Assembly: GCA_002077065.1 (NCBI GenBank)
Contig: NAJO01000001.1
Location: 930,001 to 994,000 of the forward strand
Direction of reading: 5' to 3'
DNA from: Cryoendolithus antarcticus
Lineage: Eukaryota > Ascomycota > Dothideomycetes > Cladosporiales > Cladosporiaceae
DNA length: 64,000 nucleotides
Both the position numbers and the translations under genes were made by a program. Below the pieces are notes generated by a model. It searched no databases. It was given only the letters and a program-made list of their open reading frames with translations, and was not told the origin of the DNA. This document shows, one piece after another, positions 1 to 10,999 of the stretch. Each line of letters opens with the position of its first letter. The stretch's first letter is position 1.

Positions 1-1215
1 GGGCAGTTATTGGCGATGATGCTGAGGGCGAGGACAATGATGCAGAATTTCCCGAAGGTGCCGAGATGGAAGATCAGAACGGCACCCAGTAGGCCGCCGG
101 TGTGGGTGGCATTGTAGCCGTCGTTGTAGCGGTTGTTACCATCGTTGAGAGCTGTCGCGGAAGTGACGGCTACACCGAGCATCTCGGTGAAGCAGAGGGG
201 AATGATCAGACCGAGCCAGGTCCAGAAGAAGACCTTGGTTCGTGATTGATTAGAAGGCTGGTAGACCGTGTAGTCTGCTGCGTAGCTCGTCCACCCTGTT
301 GCAAAGCCGTAGATGACTGAGCCAAAGGACAACACGGAGCCCATCTCTGATGTGCCCACGCCCCAGGGGATCGCTACAAAATCGCCACTGTGTGCGAAGA
401 CGCCGAGGAGAATGAGGAAGATGATGAAGGTCGGAATCCAGGAGTAGAACTCGTAGGCGTGCACGACTTTGTAGCCGAAGGTCGTAACTGCTAGGGTGAG
501 GATCGCGATAATCACGATGCCGGCTGGTCCCTTGACGTCGGGGTTTACGGTCTCGATTAGCTGGGCGCCGACAATGCTGTTGACGGCGGACCAGCCGATG
601 CAGGCGAGGACGTTGAAGACGGCGACTGAGCGGGTTGTTAGCTTTCTCCTGCTTTTCATCCTGGCGACTAAGCTGTGGAAGTCGTACTCAGCTTCACACC
701 ATACCACCCATACCAGAAGCGAGAAAGTACCATCTGTCGCCTAGCGTCTCGTCAGCTTCATTTCTCAACTCATGCTCCACACTTCGCGATACTCACAGTC
801 CAAATCTCGGCCCAAAGGTACTGAAATAACACACCGGCGTTATCCCAAGCAAGTTGAAGAACAGAATGACCAACATGCTATCCGCCACGCCGAGATAGAA
901 CGTCTGCTTCGCCAACAACCCCAGCGCGAAACTAGAGACAACCATGTTCGCACTGAACCACATTGTCCCTACGTTCAAGAGCGCGCGGAAGCCCGAATCT
1001 GTGCGCTCATCTTCCGGCACGCGCTCAATGCCGCGCTGCTCGAAGCCCAGCTTACCTGCGAAGCGCTGCGTGCGGGCATACCAGCTATTGCCGATCTCGA
1101 AAGACTCGCCAGGGACGGCATTGTGCTGGTCGGTGATGTGGGCGGGGTTGTAGGGTTTGGAATCGCTAGTGTCGGAGGAGGCGTGGGCGCCTTTTTCGAC
1201 GTCGTAGGAGGTCAT
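1..1215 (-). CDS. NCS1-family purine/cytosine permease, C-terminus cut by window edge
   Basis: Plasma-membrane nucleobase/H+ symporter of the fungal Fcy2 type, importing purines and cytosine (family knowledge). The start is the ATG at 1215. I read three exons: 1215-797, 740-688 and 625 to the edge, with introns 796-741 and 687-626 (GT-AG). Joined in this way the frame gives WYGVKLIAVFNVLACIGW across the second junction, the expected start of a transmembrane helix in NCS1 proteins. About 365 residues are visible. A hydrophilic tail of about 65 residues is followed by GIERVPEDERTDSG, a signature before helix 1, and then alternating hydrophobic helices. The reading frame stays open to base 1, so the last helices lie outside the window. 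No odd features. The substrate within the family is not fixed by what can be seen. Confidence 0.9.
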
Positions 1216-2237
1216 TATTGCGAGTGGCGTTGGAGTTCGGGGAGGTGGTGCGATTGGAGCAGCTCAGGTAGTCCTGAGTTAGTTCTGCTCCTGTGGTGAT
1301 TACGATGCGCTCTGACAGGGAGGACCAGGGTACAGGCACTGGTGTGGACGAGGACAATCAGAGTAAGCAGCTCAGGTCAGACCCGAGTTTGATCTGCTTC
1401 AACGCCGTAACGAGAGTTCCAACAAGACTGACCAAGCGACAGGGAGAGAAAGCGAAGCGTGAGATAGACGGCCACACATAAGTATGTACCCGAACCCACA
1501 AAAGAAACGCAGCCCTACTTCTCACTGTACCCGCAGCATATCGCCGCAATCGCACGCGGCCGAAGTTCACGCGACGCGCAGAAATCCACCATAAGCATCG
1601 CGTGCGTCAGCGCCGTGTGCAAGAACAAAAGATAACGAAACGGAGATCTAGCCCAGAGCAGCTGGTGCATGTGGGCCCGGCCACGCGGGTTTCGCCTCGG
1701 GAAGCCAATGAGAGGTCTGTGTGAGAAGCTGTCGTCGGGATCGACCGCTGGGAAGACATTCTTGGGAGAGTGCTTATCGCGCTTGGCGAGGGGTGGAGGC
1801 ACCTTGGAACGCTTCGAGAAGCGTGCTTGGAGAGGGGAGGATATTGCCGATGGAGTGTTGTTCTGGGGGCTGGCTTTTGAGATTTGACAGTGGTACAGGT
1901 CTTGCGTGTTGTGAATAGGTAGCGTGTTATGATTACGAAGTTATCCGGGGCTCATTGCCTTCTCCCAACTTGGGAATGGAGGATCTTCGGAGCAAAGCAG
2001 CATAAGGCATGAGATGGGGTCAAATTGAAGGTGTCGCAACGGGAAGTGTCAAAGGCGTGCAGCCAGAATCAAAATTAGGGTATATATGCTCCTCACTGGA
2101 AACTCTAGGGCGACCTCTGCCCATCTACCCAACAGCAGACTCGTAAGCCCGCTCACGCGCATACCGTCAATCCCGTCTCCTCGGCATCCCATCTTCTCGA
2201 GACAATCCAAACCTGCTCCGCCTGCCGCGCTCTGCGC
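1216..2237. other. Intergenic: permease promoter and Spa2 3' flank
   Basis: About 1 kb between the permease start and the Spa2 stop. Short open frames occur on both strands, but none resembles a known protein or has splice signals joining it to another. The part next to 1215 must hold the permease promoter. No repeat, tRNA or element was recognised. Confidence 0.5.
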
Positions 2238-4832
2238 TCAGCGATATGGATCGTAATCCCCCTCTCCCTCCCTCCCAGCCCTCTCATCCCCTTTCACTCC
2301 ACCTCCATTCGGCATCGCTACCTCCTCTTCGCTGCCTCCCTTGCCCCAACCAAACCAGCCGTTGACTTTCTTAGAGGTATTGCTTCGTTTAATCTCCAAC
2401 GGCTTCACGCTCTCCACAGACCCACTGGACTTGTGAATAGTGTCCAGCAAATTGTTGCTAACGCGGCTTACGCTGAGCTTGCCGATAGGTGCTGGTATAG
2501 GCCCCGGCTCGTCTTCTTCAGAGGACAATGCCTCCGAAACATGAGACGCGGGACGAATACCGACACTTTTTACGAGCTCGATAGTGGCGTGCGTAAGGTT
2601 TGAGGCTGCGGCATCCAGGAGACCGACTGGGGACAGGCCATGGGAAGCTACGTGCAGTTTGCCGGCTGTAATTAGGGAGTTGGCGGTACCCATTACACGC
2701 GCTTTCAGTTTGCCCAGGCTTTCTCGGCCGCTTTCGTCGTTACCGCTGCCAGAGCTGTGCGGTGAGGGAGACGGGGTAGGATAGCCTGAGGTGGACAATG
2801 GCGAGGTGATGGCAGCTATACATACTGCGACTTCCTTGACGGCGGAAAGTACGGGTTCCGGCTCGGACTGTCGCCCAGCCAGAAGCAGCGATTCGATGGC
2901 GAGTTGGAAGTTGGTGACTGCCACGCCGTCTACCAAGCCTGTCTCGCTGACGAACGCTGAAGGTAGTGCGGGCTTAGTGATAGGAAGTCCCATGGTGGAG
3001 GCACGCAGGGAGCGGTTCTGAGCTCGCAGCTTGGCGTAACGAGACCGCCATGTCGAGATCTCCGACTCGAGGGCTGAGATGCGGGAGTGCTGGGCTTCGG
3101 ACTCTTCGGTGGAAGAGTGATGTGTCGAGCTGAGGGCGCGCATCTCGGTGAGATGCTGCATTGCTTGAGCTTGAACTTCGCTCGTGCGCTGCTCCTGCGC
3201 CGCGAGCTCTTCTTCCAGAGCGTGAATGCGGGTTTCCTGGTCTGCTGAGCCCGTTGAAGGTGTATCGCGAATCTCATCAAGTTCGGCTTCTCGCTTTCGG
3301 AGGTGGTTTTGCAGGCTGTCGCGTTGTCTGGAGAGATCTTCAAGCTGAGCGCGGAGGCTCGAGTGCTCTGTCTGCAAACCTGAGAGTGAAGTCTGCAGGG
3401 TGGTCTTCTCGGTATGGGTGTTCTCGAGCCGGGTGGTAATGTCACGCATGCTGCGTTCATGAGTTGCGTGCAAGTCTTGATCCTGCTGACTCTTCCCCTT
3501 CCGCAAAGTATCGAGCTCATTCTTCATGGTCTCATGCAAGCGCTGTGCTTCCAGCACTTTCTGCTCGAGCGTCTCCCTCAGATCATGCCACTCTCTTCGC
3601 TCTTCACTGACATTCCGTTCCTTGTCTTCCATCTCGAGTCGTCTGCCTTCGAGGTCGCGATCCCTTTGCAGCAAGCTCCCTTCCATCTCCTGCACTTTGC
3701 TTTTCAACGTAATGATCTCGGCCTCTTGCGCTTTCGTGACCTCCGGATCACCGCCCCTGCCAGCACCTGGACTCATCGCGTCACTACCAAGCGGACTGCT
3801 CAGCATGTCCATTCCCTTCTCATCACCGTATGGGCTGATCCCCATGTCATCTTCATCATCATCCTCGACCATGGTACTCTTGTTCGGAACGATGGTGTTA
3901 CTCTGAAATGTCTTGGGCAGCGGCTTCAGCAAGTCTCCTCTGTCACTTTGTTCGCTCGGTCTGCGGCTCCCAGCACCCATGGGACTCGCAGGTCTGAAAC
4001 TTTGATACGGTGCCTGAGGCATGCCCGGTCTTCCTTGACCAGGCAATGGGACTCGATATCCTGGCGGCATACCGCGACCCTGACTGGTGCTGCTCAGCGG
4101 TCTCTCGCCGTCGCCGCCCGTGAATCGCGGAATGCGTCGCTCCAGCTCGTAGAAGACGTCTGTAGCTAGCTGCTTAAACCTCTCAATTGGAAGCGTACTC
4201 AGCTTCTGCCTTGCTTGATTTCGCTTTGGGTGGAAGTTATTCTTGGGCAACAGGTATCGTGGCACGTCTCGCACGCGCTGCAATCGCTCATCTTCTCGTC
4301 GAATCAACTCGTCATAGACATCTGTGCTGAGCTCCATGAACTGCGTAACGGACAGGCGCAGCAGCTTGTCTCGCGCGCGGTTCGGCTTGAGATTGCCCTT
4401 CTCATCACGCAGGCTGGTGGCCAGATAGTTCTTCAGAACTTGATAATGTCGCGACAGCACATCCTCATTGTCTGGCCTCAGACCCATACTCCTCCCGCTA
4501 TCCCTTGCGCCGCCAGGGGGGCCGAAGCGCCCATCACTTCGCCCTCCTATTGAGCTTGCTGAGGAAGGTGGTCGCATGCTGCCACTACTTGCAGCAGAGG
4601 GTCGCGACATGTCTGTGCTGCCACTGGGATGCTGCGAGCCCGGCGGTGAAGGCCGCTGTGCTCGCGCGGCGCCGTACGGTCCACCTCCATAAGGTACATC
4701 GTTGGGCGTGCCACCAAGCGGATTGATATTCTGAGCGCTCGAGGGTCCATAGCGCGAGGCGAAGGAGTCGGAGCTGTTCATTGAGAGGGGAGGTATGTGG
4801 CCGTTGTGGCGATGCATGGTGGGTGGTGGCAT
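2238..4832 (-). CDS. spa2: Spa2-type polarisome scaffold protein
   Basis: Scaffold of the polarisome at hyphal tips, linking formin, Bud6 and MAP-kinase modules to polarised growth (established for Spa2). It is a single exon of 864 codons. After a Pro/Ser/Gly-rich disordered start come two tandem Spa2 homology repeats at about residues 147-178 and 196-227, with the cores LRLSVTQFMELSTDVYDEL and LSTLPIERFKQLATDVFYEL. A charged heptad-rich coiled coil spans roughly residues 365-600, and a conserved C-terminal block of hydrophobic helices runs from about 650 to 790. The start is the ATG at 4832. The next in-frame ATGs (4817, 4781) lie in the disordered part and cannot be excluded. Length and domain order are normal for filamentous fungi, and no disruption is seen. 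Confidence 0.93.
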   Translation of the reverse strand: MPPPTMHRHNGHIPPLSMNSSDSFASRYGPSSAQNINPLGGTPNDVPYGGGPYGAARAQRPSPPGSQHPSGSTDMSRPSAASSGSMRPPSSASSIGGRSDGRFGPPGGARDSGRSMGLRPDNEDVLSRHYQVLKNYLATSLRDEKGNLKPNRARDKLLRLSVTQFMELSTDVYDELIRREDERLQRVRDVPRYLLPKNNFHPKRNQARQKLSTLPIERFKQLATDVFYELERRIPRFTGGDGERPLSSTSQGRGMPPGYRVPLPGQGRPGMPQAPYQSFRPASPMGAGSRRPSEQSDRGDLLKPLPKTFQSNTIVPNKSTMVEDDDEDDMGISPYGDEKGMDMLSSPLGSDAMSPGAGRGGDPEVTKAQEAEIITLKSKVQEMEGSLLQRDRDLEGRRLEMEDKERNVSEERREWHDLRETLEQKVLEAQRLHETMKNELDTLRKGKSQQDQDLHATHERSMRDITTRLENTHTEKTTLQTSLSGLQTEHSSLRAQLEDLSRQRDSLQNHLRKREAELDEIRDTPSTGSADQETRIHALEEELAAQEQRTSEVQAQAMQHLTEMRALSSTHHSSTEESEAQHSRISALESEISTWRSRYAKLRAQNRSLRASTMGLPITKPALPSAFVSETGLVDGVAVTNFQLAIESLLLAGRQSEPEPVLSAVKEVAVCIAAITSPLSTSGYPTPSPSPHSSGSGNDESGRESLGKLKARVMGTANSLITAGKLHVASHGLSPVGLLDAAASNLTHATIELVKSVGIRPASHVSEALSSEEDEPGPIPAPIGKLSVSRVSNNLLDTIHKSSGSVESVKPLEIKRSNTSKKVNGWFGWGKGGSEEEVAMPNGGGVKGDERAGREGEGDYDPYR

Positions 4833-6107
4833 GCGGCGAGTATTCAGTGAAGGCGCATCGAGTCCAGAGAGTGCGCCAGGAGACAGTCAATGATGTAGAT
4901 GCCGGACACGAGATCTCAATGCGTGTATGTGATGCTATAGCGCGTGATGCCGGAGACTCGCGAGCCGTGTACTGGCGTCGCAGTGTGTCGCGAAAGGCCC
5001 CTTCCGAGTCGCGGGTGTCACAGACGTCGTTTCCTGTTGTATGCCTGTCGAAGGCGCGTAGCGATGGCCGTGTCGTCTGCTCTTGCTTGCTGTCGTATCT
5101 CTGTCTCCAAATGAATGTCCAGTCCCAAGTGAATGTATTGTTCGATCTCCGCGCGCAGCACACACACACAACAGAGATACTCGGACAAGCGGTAAAGGTC
5201 AAGTCGAGACGGCGGGAGTATGTCGAGTTTCACGACGCAAGCCAGCCAGCCCCTGGATGTGCACAGACTTGACAGATTCGCGTAACTTGCACTGACCAAT
5301 GGTGTTGCGCAATCGCTGCAGGAGAATAGGCACGTCCCGCTGCAGGCGGCTGGCGTAATGGACCCTTGCCGGATAACGCGATGTGAAGTGGACCGAACAT
5401 CTCAGAATTGCATGAACAGGCTATGGTGTAATGCGAAGCATTGGAACTCTTCGGCGATCTACATTTGACACGGAACGCACTCTGAGCTTCGGCAGGACTC
5501 GGAAGAAACATAGCTGACTGCGGCCTTGGAACTTCTCACGTAGACCTCATCGGGACGATGCGAGAAACGAACGACCAGAGACGATGAAGTCCTCCGATGT
5601 TTATAGCTACATGAGGCTTAAGGCTGCCCCATGATGCACCTCCAGCAGAGCCACTGTGTCACCGTCTGGTCAGCTACATGTGATATCCAGCTGATGGCTT
5701 CATGCCTCCTCATACCACCTCCAAGCTCATTTTCTTGCTCGGTCTTATTGCGATGCTTCGTTGTCGTTACTCAATGGAGCATCATGTCATTCATCTCTTT
5801 CTCATCGCGCTGGACGGCAGCATCTGTCGCAGTGGATCGCAAGGTCATTGTTGAGGCGGGCGGTCTCATCTGGCGTTGATAGCGAGGATTCGTTTAACGG
5901 CGGCGTATTCTCAGCGAGACCTGTGCTGGACCCGATCTGGATATGCACAACAGCCAGCATAACCGCCAATCCGATGTCTCGACGACTCGGTAGCTAGGGT
6001 CTCCAATCAGACACTCCAGTGAGTATGTTATGTCATCGCTCGCATGCCTCGTTGGCAGCGCGACTTCTATATAAGCAACTTTTCCAACACGGGGATGCTG
6101 TTTATGA
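4833..6107. other. Intergenic: Spa2 promoter and 5' leader
   Basis: About 1.3 kb upstream of Spa2 and downstream of the intron-array gene. Both strands carry only short unrelated open frames. A CA-rich stretch lies near 5158-5170. Nothing was recognised as an element or RNA gene. Confidence 0.45.
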
Positions 6108-9100
6108 TTAATCGAAGGGCGCGAGCTCACCTGCGAGTGCGTTTCGGATAGTTTCACCTACTAGGTGGCACTCGGAATTAGCACTCTTTCCCTATTCATG
6201 CACCAAAGTCAGCAATGGCTCAGAGCTGAAGCCATGCGTGATTCGTCGGAACAGCTATAGGTCAGAACGCTGCTGGAGCAGGTCATTTCGACACTGATCT
6301 TTTCTCGGAATTCTGGCGATTTGTGGTCATCACGGAAGTTAGGGTTCGCTGAACAAAGAGGGTGACATACCTTGTGTTCCTGCTCGTGCGGTGTTGACAA
6401 TACGAATGCCTGGCCACGAAGCAATATCAGCAATCTGCCTGGTGCGGAGGCGCGACATCATTGCAACATGGTGTGCAAATCAGGAAGCATTTTCAACACG
6501 GGCTACCCTTTTGGGCCTGCCGTTCTGGATAATCAAACCTACGATTGTGTGGTCATCATGCGGAGAAGTATGCTGGGAGGCTGGGGTAACGTACCATGAC
6601 TGTCCGCTCTCCCTGTGTCGAGCTTTCACGCGGAAGCTTGGTCACATCGAAAGTCAGCACTCCACTCTCAATGGAATCATCTCAGCAGTGAGATTGGATC
6701 CGCGGATCAGGGCGTTTGCTGTTGTGGCGACATTGCCTACCCTCCTGGGTCTGCCATTCGGAGAAATCGACCGTCTTTCGATTGTGTATGCTCATCATTG
6801 GAGTGTGAGGGGAGGGAGTGGGTGTGCATACCCGCAATCTCCGCCATTCAGAAGCGCCTGACGATCGACAGCTGGTGTTCTGCGAATATCAAATTCAGTA
6901 CAAGGTTCCAATGATGTTCAATGTCAGCGAGCGGAATCTTGATGGTCAGTAGTAAAGACTGGTTGTCACCAACGGCTATCCTCGTCGGGCCTGCCTCAGC
7001 GCAAATCGGAAGTTCTCTTGTCATCATTTGCAGCAGCGAAAGTCTGCTGGACGAGCGCATGGGCTCGGTAGGGATCGCTTGCCTGTACTGGTCTTCGAAG
7101 AAAAGCTCGTGATACATCGCACTTATCGACCTGCGCATGCACGAAGTTAGCACGAGAACACCATAGACTATGGCTTGCACTCTTCGGTATATGTGGCGAT
7201 CAGATGGACGCAAAGAGGTGTCAGCAACGGCATAACCCGATGGGCACGCCTCTGACTCAAATGAGAACTTGTTGTACATCATCGCATGCGCTTGAGCCTT
7301 GAGGAGGGTCGTATGCATGCCTGCAGTTCTTCGCACGTCGTCGTTCTGGTCAACTCTAGCAGTCGCAAGGAGAGTCCGGACCTGGTATTGCTAGGACGTC
7401 AGCTTGGACTCTGGAGCGACCCTTGAACGATCATGCATGAAGACGGGGGAAGGTCGGTCACGAGGACAACTTGTCCTAGTCGCCATCGGCTTGCCTTGAC
7501 GGCATTGTCTCCTGTTGTACGACTATAATGGCTTTCAACACTCCAGCGACGGGGAGGATACTGCTCAAACATACCTGTTAGCCTGATTTGTCGACCTCAT
7601 GAGTGCGCCGGTGGTATCAAGACTTCTTGTGGAAAAAGAAACTTGTCAGCGACTGGTCGGGCGGCGGTTTCAAAGACTGAATAGCTTCGCAGGTTGAAGT
7701 TCAGAGATGCCGAGAAGTAGCAGCCCATTTTGCTCATTGCAGGGATGCTTCAGCGTCGCCAGTGGCCCGTCCACCTCGACTGAGCAGAGCCCAGCTGCGA
7801 AGCATGGCCCTTCCTCATCATGAAGGGGATGGGAGAGGAGGAGCAGCGACTCACCGCTGCCGACATGGCCCTACTCCTGCTTTGCTGGACTTACTAAGGT
7901 GTTCGCGATTTGTTGAACTTCCACAATGCCGAACAAGAGGCAAACGGTCATGGTGCGACTTCCCGAGCACCTGCATCTGCGCAGCAAGTCAGCGCATGTA
8001 TCCGCAAGTCGCTGTCGGACATCAGCGTATGCATTGAATTACTTACAGATCGCCGATGCATCCCGCTGGTGCCTCCTCATCTCTAAGGTGCCTGGCTGCC
8101 GCTCGATGCTGGAGATTACATACCGCTCTGTCAGGATTGCAGTCAGCTGGTGTCATGTGGAGTTGGTGAGGTAAATACGGAGGCAGTATCATTGCAGTCA
8201 GACGATCAGATATTTCTTCATGGTTCGCAGAATGTATCTTGTCGAGTTCTGCTCAGGAGAAGTCGTGGTGTTGTCATCATTTCAGCGGAAGGGTTTGGCT
8301 TGACCTACCTCCGATGCCACCACTCGATCTGGGAGACCATCACCACTAAGCTCTACTGACGTAGTGGCATTGAATGCAGGTAGCCTGTCGGTTTTTGGTC
8401 AGCTGATGTCCGCAGGATCTCGCAAGAAGAAGTATGGTGCTGAGCGATCCTCAGATTGTTTGTGTTCGCATTGAGCTCAAGGCTCTCGATTGGACTTGCA
8501 CGTCGTGTTGTTGGTCATCCTGTTAAGGTCGGAAGAAGGAGAAATACAGCACGTACTTGCTTGGTGGCGTGTGCCGCTGCACTCTCGCTCGGACTGATAT
8601 GACGGACGCCGACAGCTTCGGAGCTTCAACCGCGAGACCGGCGATCTATCGATACTGATCAGCCCTTGCCCAGGAAGAGTATGCCCCTGGGAGAGGAAGT
8701 CGTTGTCGCCTCAGACTGCGTTTGCTCATATAGAGTCCCAGACTCAGATTCGAATGAAGATCATTGCACTTGGAATCATCTTTTGACATGTTGGAAACCT
8801 GAAAAGGGGAAGACTCACAGTGACTTTAGCCATCTCCCGGATACTCGCGGCAGGACGGCGCTCTCGTGGACTGAGCAACGATGGCGGCGAAGCTGCGAAC
8901 CGTCCTTGGTGCCTGCGAGACGCCGTCAGCTGGTATACTGGTCGCGCTCGCTCGGAGAGATGTCGTCGACATCGCCTCACACTAGGGATTTGTTCACATT
9001 GAGCCACTAACTCGGATTCAAACACAGAACTCCCTGATTGTATCATCTTTCAACGTGGTGAAGCGTGTTTGGAGGGTGAAACTACTTGCCTTGGCTAGCA

Positions 9101-10988
9101 TCTAAGTCGTGCATATCGGTCTTGTAGTTCTTGCAAGCGCTTGCCGCTTCGGTGGAGGAGATGAGGGGATGTTCTGCAGACTGCGACGTCAGATCAGCTA
9201 ATGCGCAATGAGGTAGGTACTGGACGTCCGACGAGGATGTGGGAAGGGGTTGCCGTCAGAGTAACAAGGATGGTGCATCGAGCGCCTGCTCTTGGCTCAA
9301 AATCACGACGTGTGTCATAATTGCACCTGCGAAGGTCTTGCAATAGGGGTCACTGACCTTGCAGACGCGGCGTCTTGTTGAGAGAAACATGTGGTGCGGC
9401 GTACCCTCTGGTGATGCATCATTCGTACCTAGTCGAACGGGAAGTCAGCGGAGGGGCTCTGTCTTCGACTTCCGGCTACAGAATTCGACTGAGGATGGGC
9501 AAGAGGAGTCCCTCTGGGCTTTCCGAGGCGAGTCGAGCTTTCCATCAGCCGACGGAGGTGTCGTTGTTGCATCATCGGAAGCTGCTTGGCGATGCTAAGA
9601 GGTTGTGGCCATCTCCATCTGCTATTGAGGTGATGCACACCGTCGCTGGAGACGGCGCCATCTTGCTGGACGGCACCAGTGATGGTATGTGATCCTAGCG
9701 ATCTAGTCAGCATTAGCACAGCTGTCTCCGGTGTTGTGCCAGCGAATTGAAGAGTCGGAGTCAGAAGTCATGGAGGTTGGGTATCGGCTTCGAGCAGAGC
9801 TCTCAGAAGCCATGATAATGTGTCTCACCCTGGCAATGGGCTCAGAGAAAAAGTGCGTACCCACTACTGAGTCTTTCCTTTACTCCTACGTCCGGCGCTG
9901 TTGATGTCTCCTATCTCTTTCTTTGTCCCTTGACCGTGACGTGGGCGTTATTAGCCGCGTATAGATGCTCTGCGGCGACATGGTCAGCTATATTCTCATG
10001 ATCTCGTGGCATTTCCGTGAGATGGAGAGGAACGATCAGCAATTGAAAGATGTTGTTCTCAGCAACCCGGAGGTCGTGGCGAGAGATCCAGCAAACGCGG
10101 ATTCCTTCGCGCTTGAAGTTTTGAAACATGAAGTCATCATGTACGAGGGTTAAGTGTTTGATCGTGGCACTGCGGTACTCACCCGACTGGCAACTTCGCG
10201 TTGCCTTGCAAGGTCTTGTGCCGACTTTGTAGACATTGCTGAGCCACTTTGAGGACGGAGATAATCTGGCGAGATTTCAGGGTCAGCAACTGTTCAACAG
10301 AATAGTGGTCTGTAATGAGGTCGGAAGGGTTCTATCAGGAAGATGGGTAAAGGTGTCTCATGTTGCAGGGATCCAGCACGAGTCCAAGGTTCAAACAAGG
10401 TACGTATAATGTTGATCATCACGCACTTGAAAGGGAGGAAGGCAAGAGAAACTTGCCTCGGAGATCGCTGTCGTCGACTAGAAGCGGAGATAGCTGCTGT
10501 TCGCCGTGGAGGCGCGTTCGAGCCCTAGCCGGCAAAGGTCAGTGTGTGTACGACACTTCTTTGCGTATTTTCCCTCGAAACGATCTGTTGCTCAGCTAGC
10601 TCTTCTTTCGTCACCGCGCCAGGAACCAGTGAATGGCTTCTTTGACAAAGGCACCATTGCGGCTTTCAGGTGCTCAAAAAGTATAGTAAAATAAATGTGC
10701 TTTTGTCATCATTATTGTGAGCGCAATGGGAGATATTGGGACTTACCGTGATTGATGAGGTCGAGCTCGAGGCCACGATGGCTTTTCAGACACTTGGTAG
10801 TCCACGGTGCAATCGATGGTTTCGCAGGGTAGGACGCGGCCGTGGTGGCGGTCGAAGCGCTGACTGTCGAATAGTGGAGTCAGCAGAAGAGGTCCTCGTG
10901 GATCGATGAGCAGTGATGGACGCGTCGAGCACTCAAAGGGAGTAAGGGCCCACTGCTTATCAATGACCAGAGCAATCCTCGTAGGCAT
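6108..10988 (-). CDS. Unknown multi-exon gene carrying the repeated-intron array
   Basis: No family recognised. Exons were placed from splice motifs and reading phase: 10988-10747, 10524-10457, 10265-10183, (9969-9865, doubtful), 9694-9641, 9428-9358, 9180-9086, 8912-8819, 8645-8557, 8384-8309, 7976-7855, 7625-7575, 7390-7321, 7130-7083, 6879-6832, 6636-6595, 6409-6371 and 6191-6108 (TAA at 6110-6108). From 7976 to the stop every exon is open and joins in phase without adjustment; the exons at 7130, 6879, 6636 and 6409 are whole-codon cassettes of 48, 48, 42 and 39 nt. The exon near 9969 has an in-frame TAG unless a later acceptor (9918/9917) is used or the exon is skipped. The predicted product is about 450-480 residues, rich in Ser, Arg, Pro and Thr, with no signal peptide or membrane segment visible. 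The start ATG at 10988 is the first in a 242-nt open exon. A non-coding spliced transcript is the main alternative. Confidence 0.4.
6192..10746 (-). repeat. Array of ~18 similar intron-like units (introner-like elements)
   Basis: Units, 5' to 3' on the minus strand: 10746-10525, 10456-10266, 10182-9970, 9864-9695, 9640-9429, 9357-9181, 9085-8913, 8818-8646, 8556-8385, 8308-8128, 8123-7977, 7854-7626, 7574-7391, 7320-7131, 7082-6880, 6831-6637, 6594-6410, 6370-6192. They are 147-229 nt long, against 48-102 nt for nearly all other introns here. Each begins GTNNGT or GC and is C-rich for about 30 nt. Most then carry a box like ATGATGACCACACAATCG 30-50 nt in (clearest in the units starting 10746, 8556, 8308, 7854, 7320, 7082, 6831, 6594 and 6370). 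Nearly all end with GCTGAC or a one-base variant 10-20 nt before AG. Units starting 7320, 7082, 6831 and 6594 share a further block like GGCAGGCCCAAAAGGGTAGCC, and those at 9085, 8818 and 8556 share another around TCTGAGGCGA. Donor-to-donor spacing averages about 257 bp. Confidence 0.7.
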
Positions 10989-10999
10989 AGTTATCTGTA

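Noticed and set aside
6192..10746. Interpreting the array as CRISPR or as a transposon cluster
   Set aside because: Units are long and diverged, the spacers are not of constant length, and there are no terminal repeats or transposase; splice-site ends explain the pattern better.
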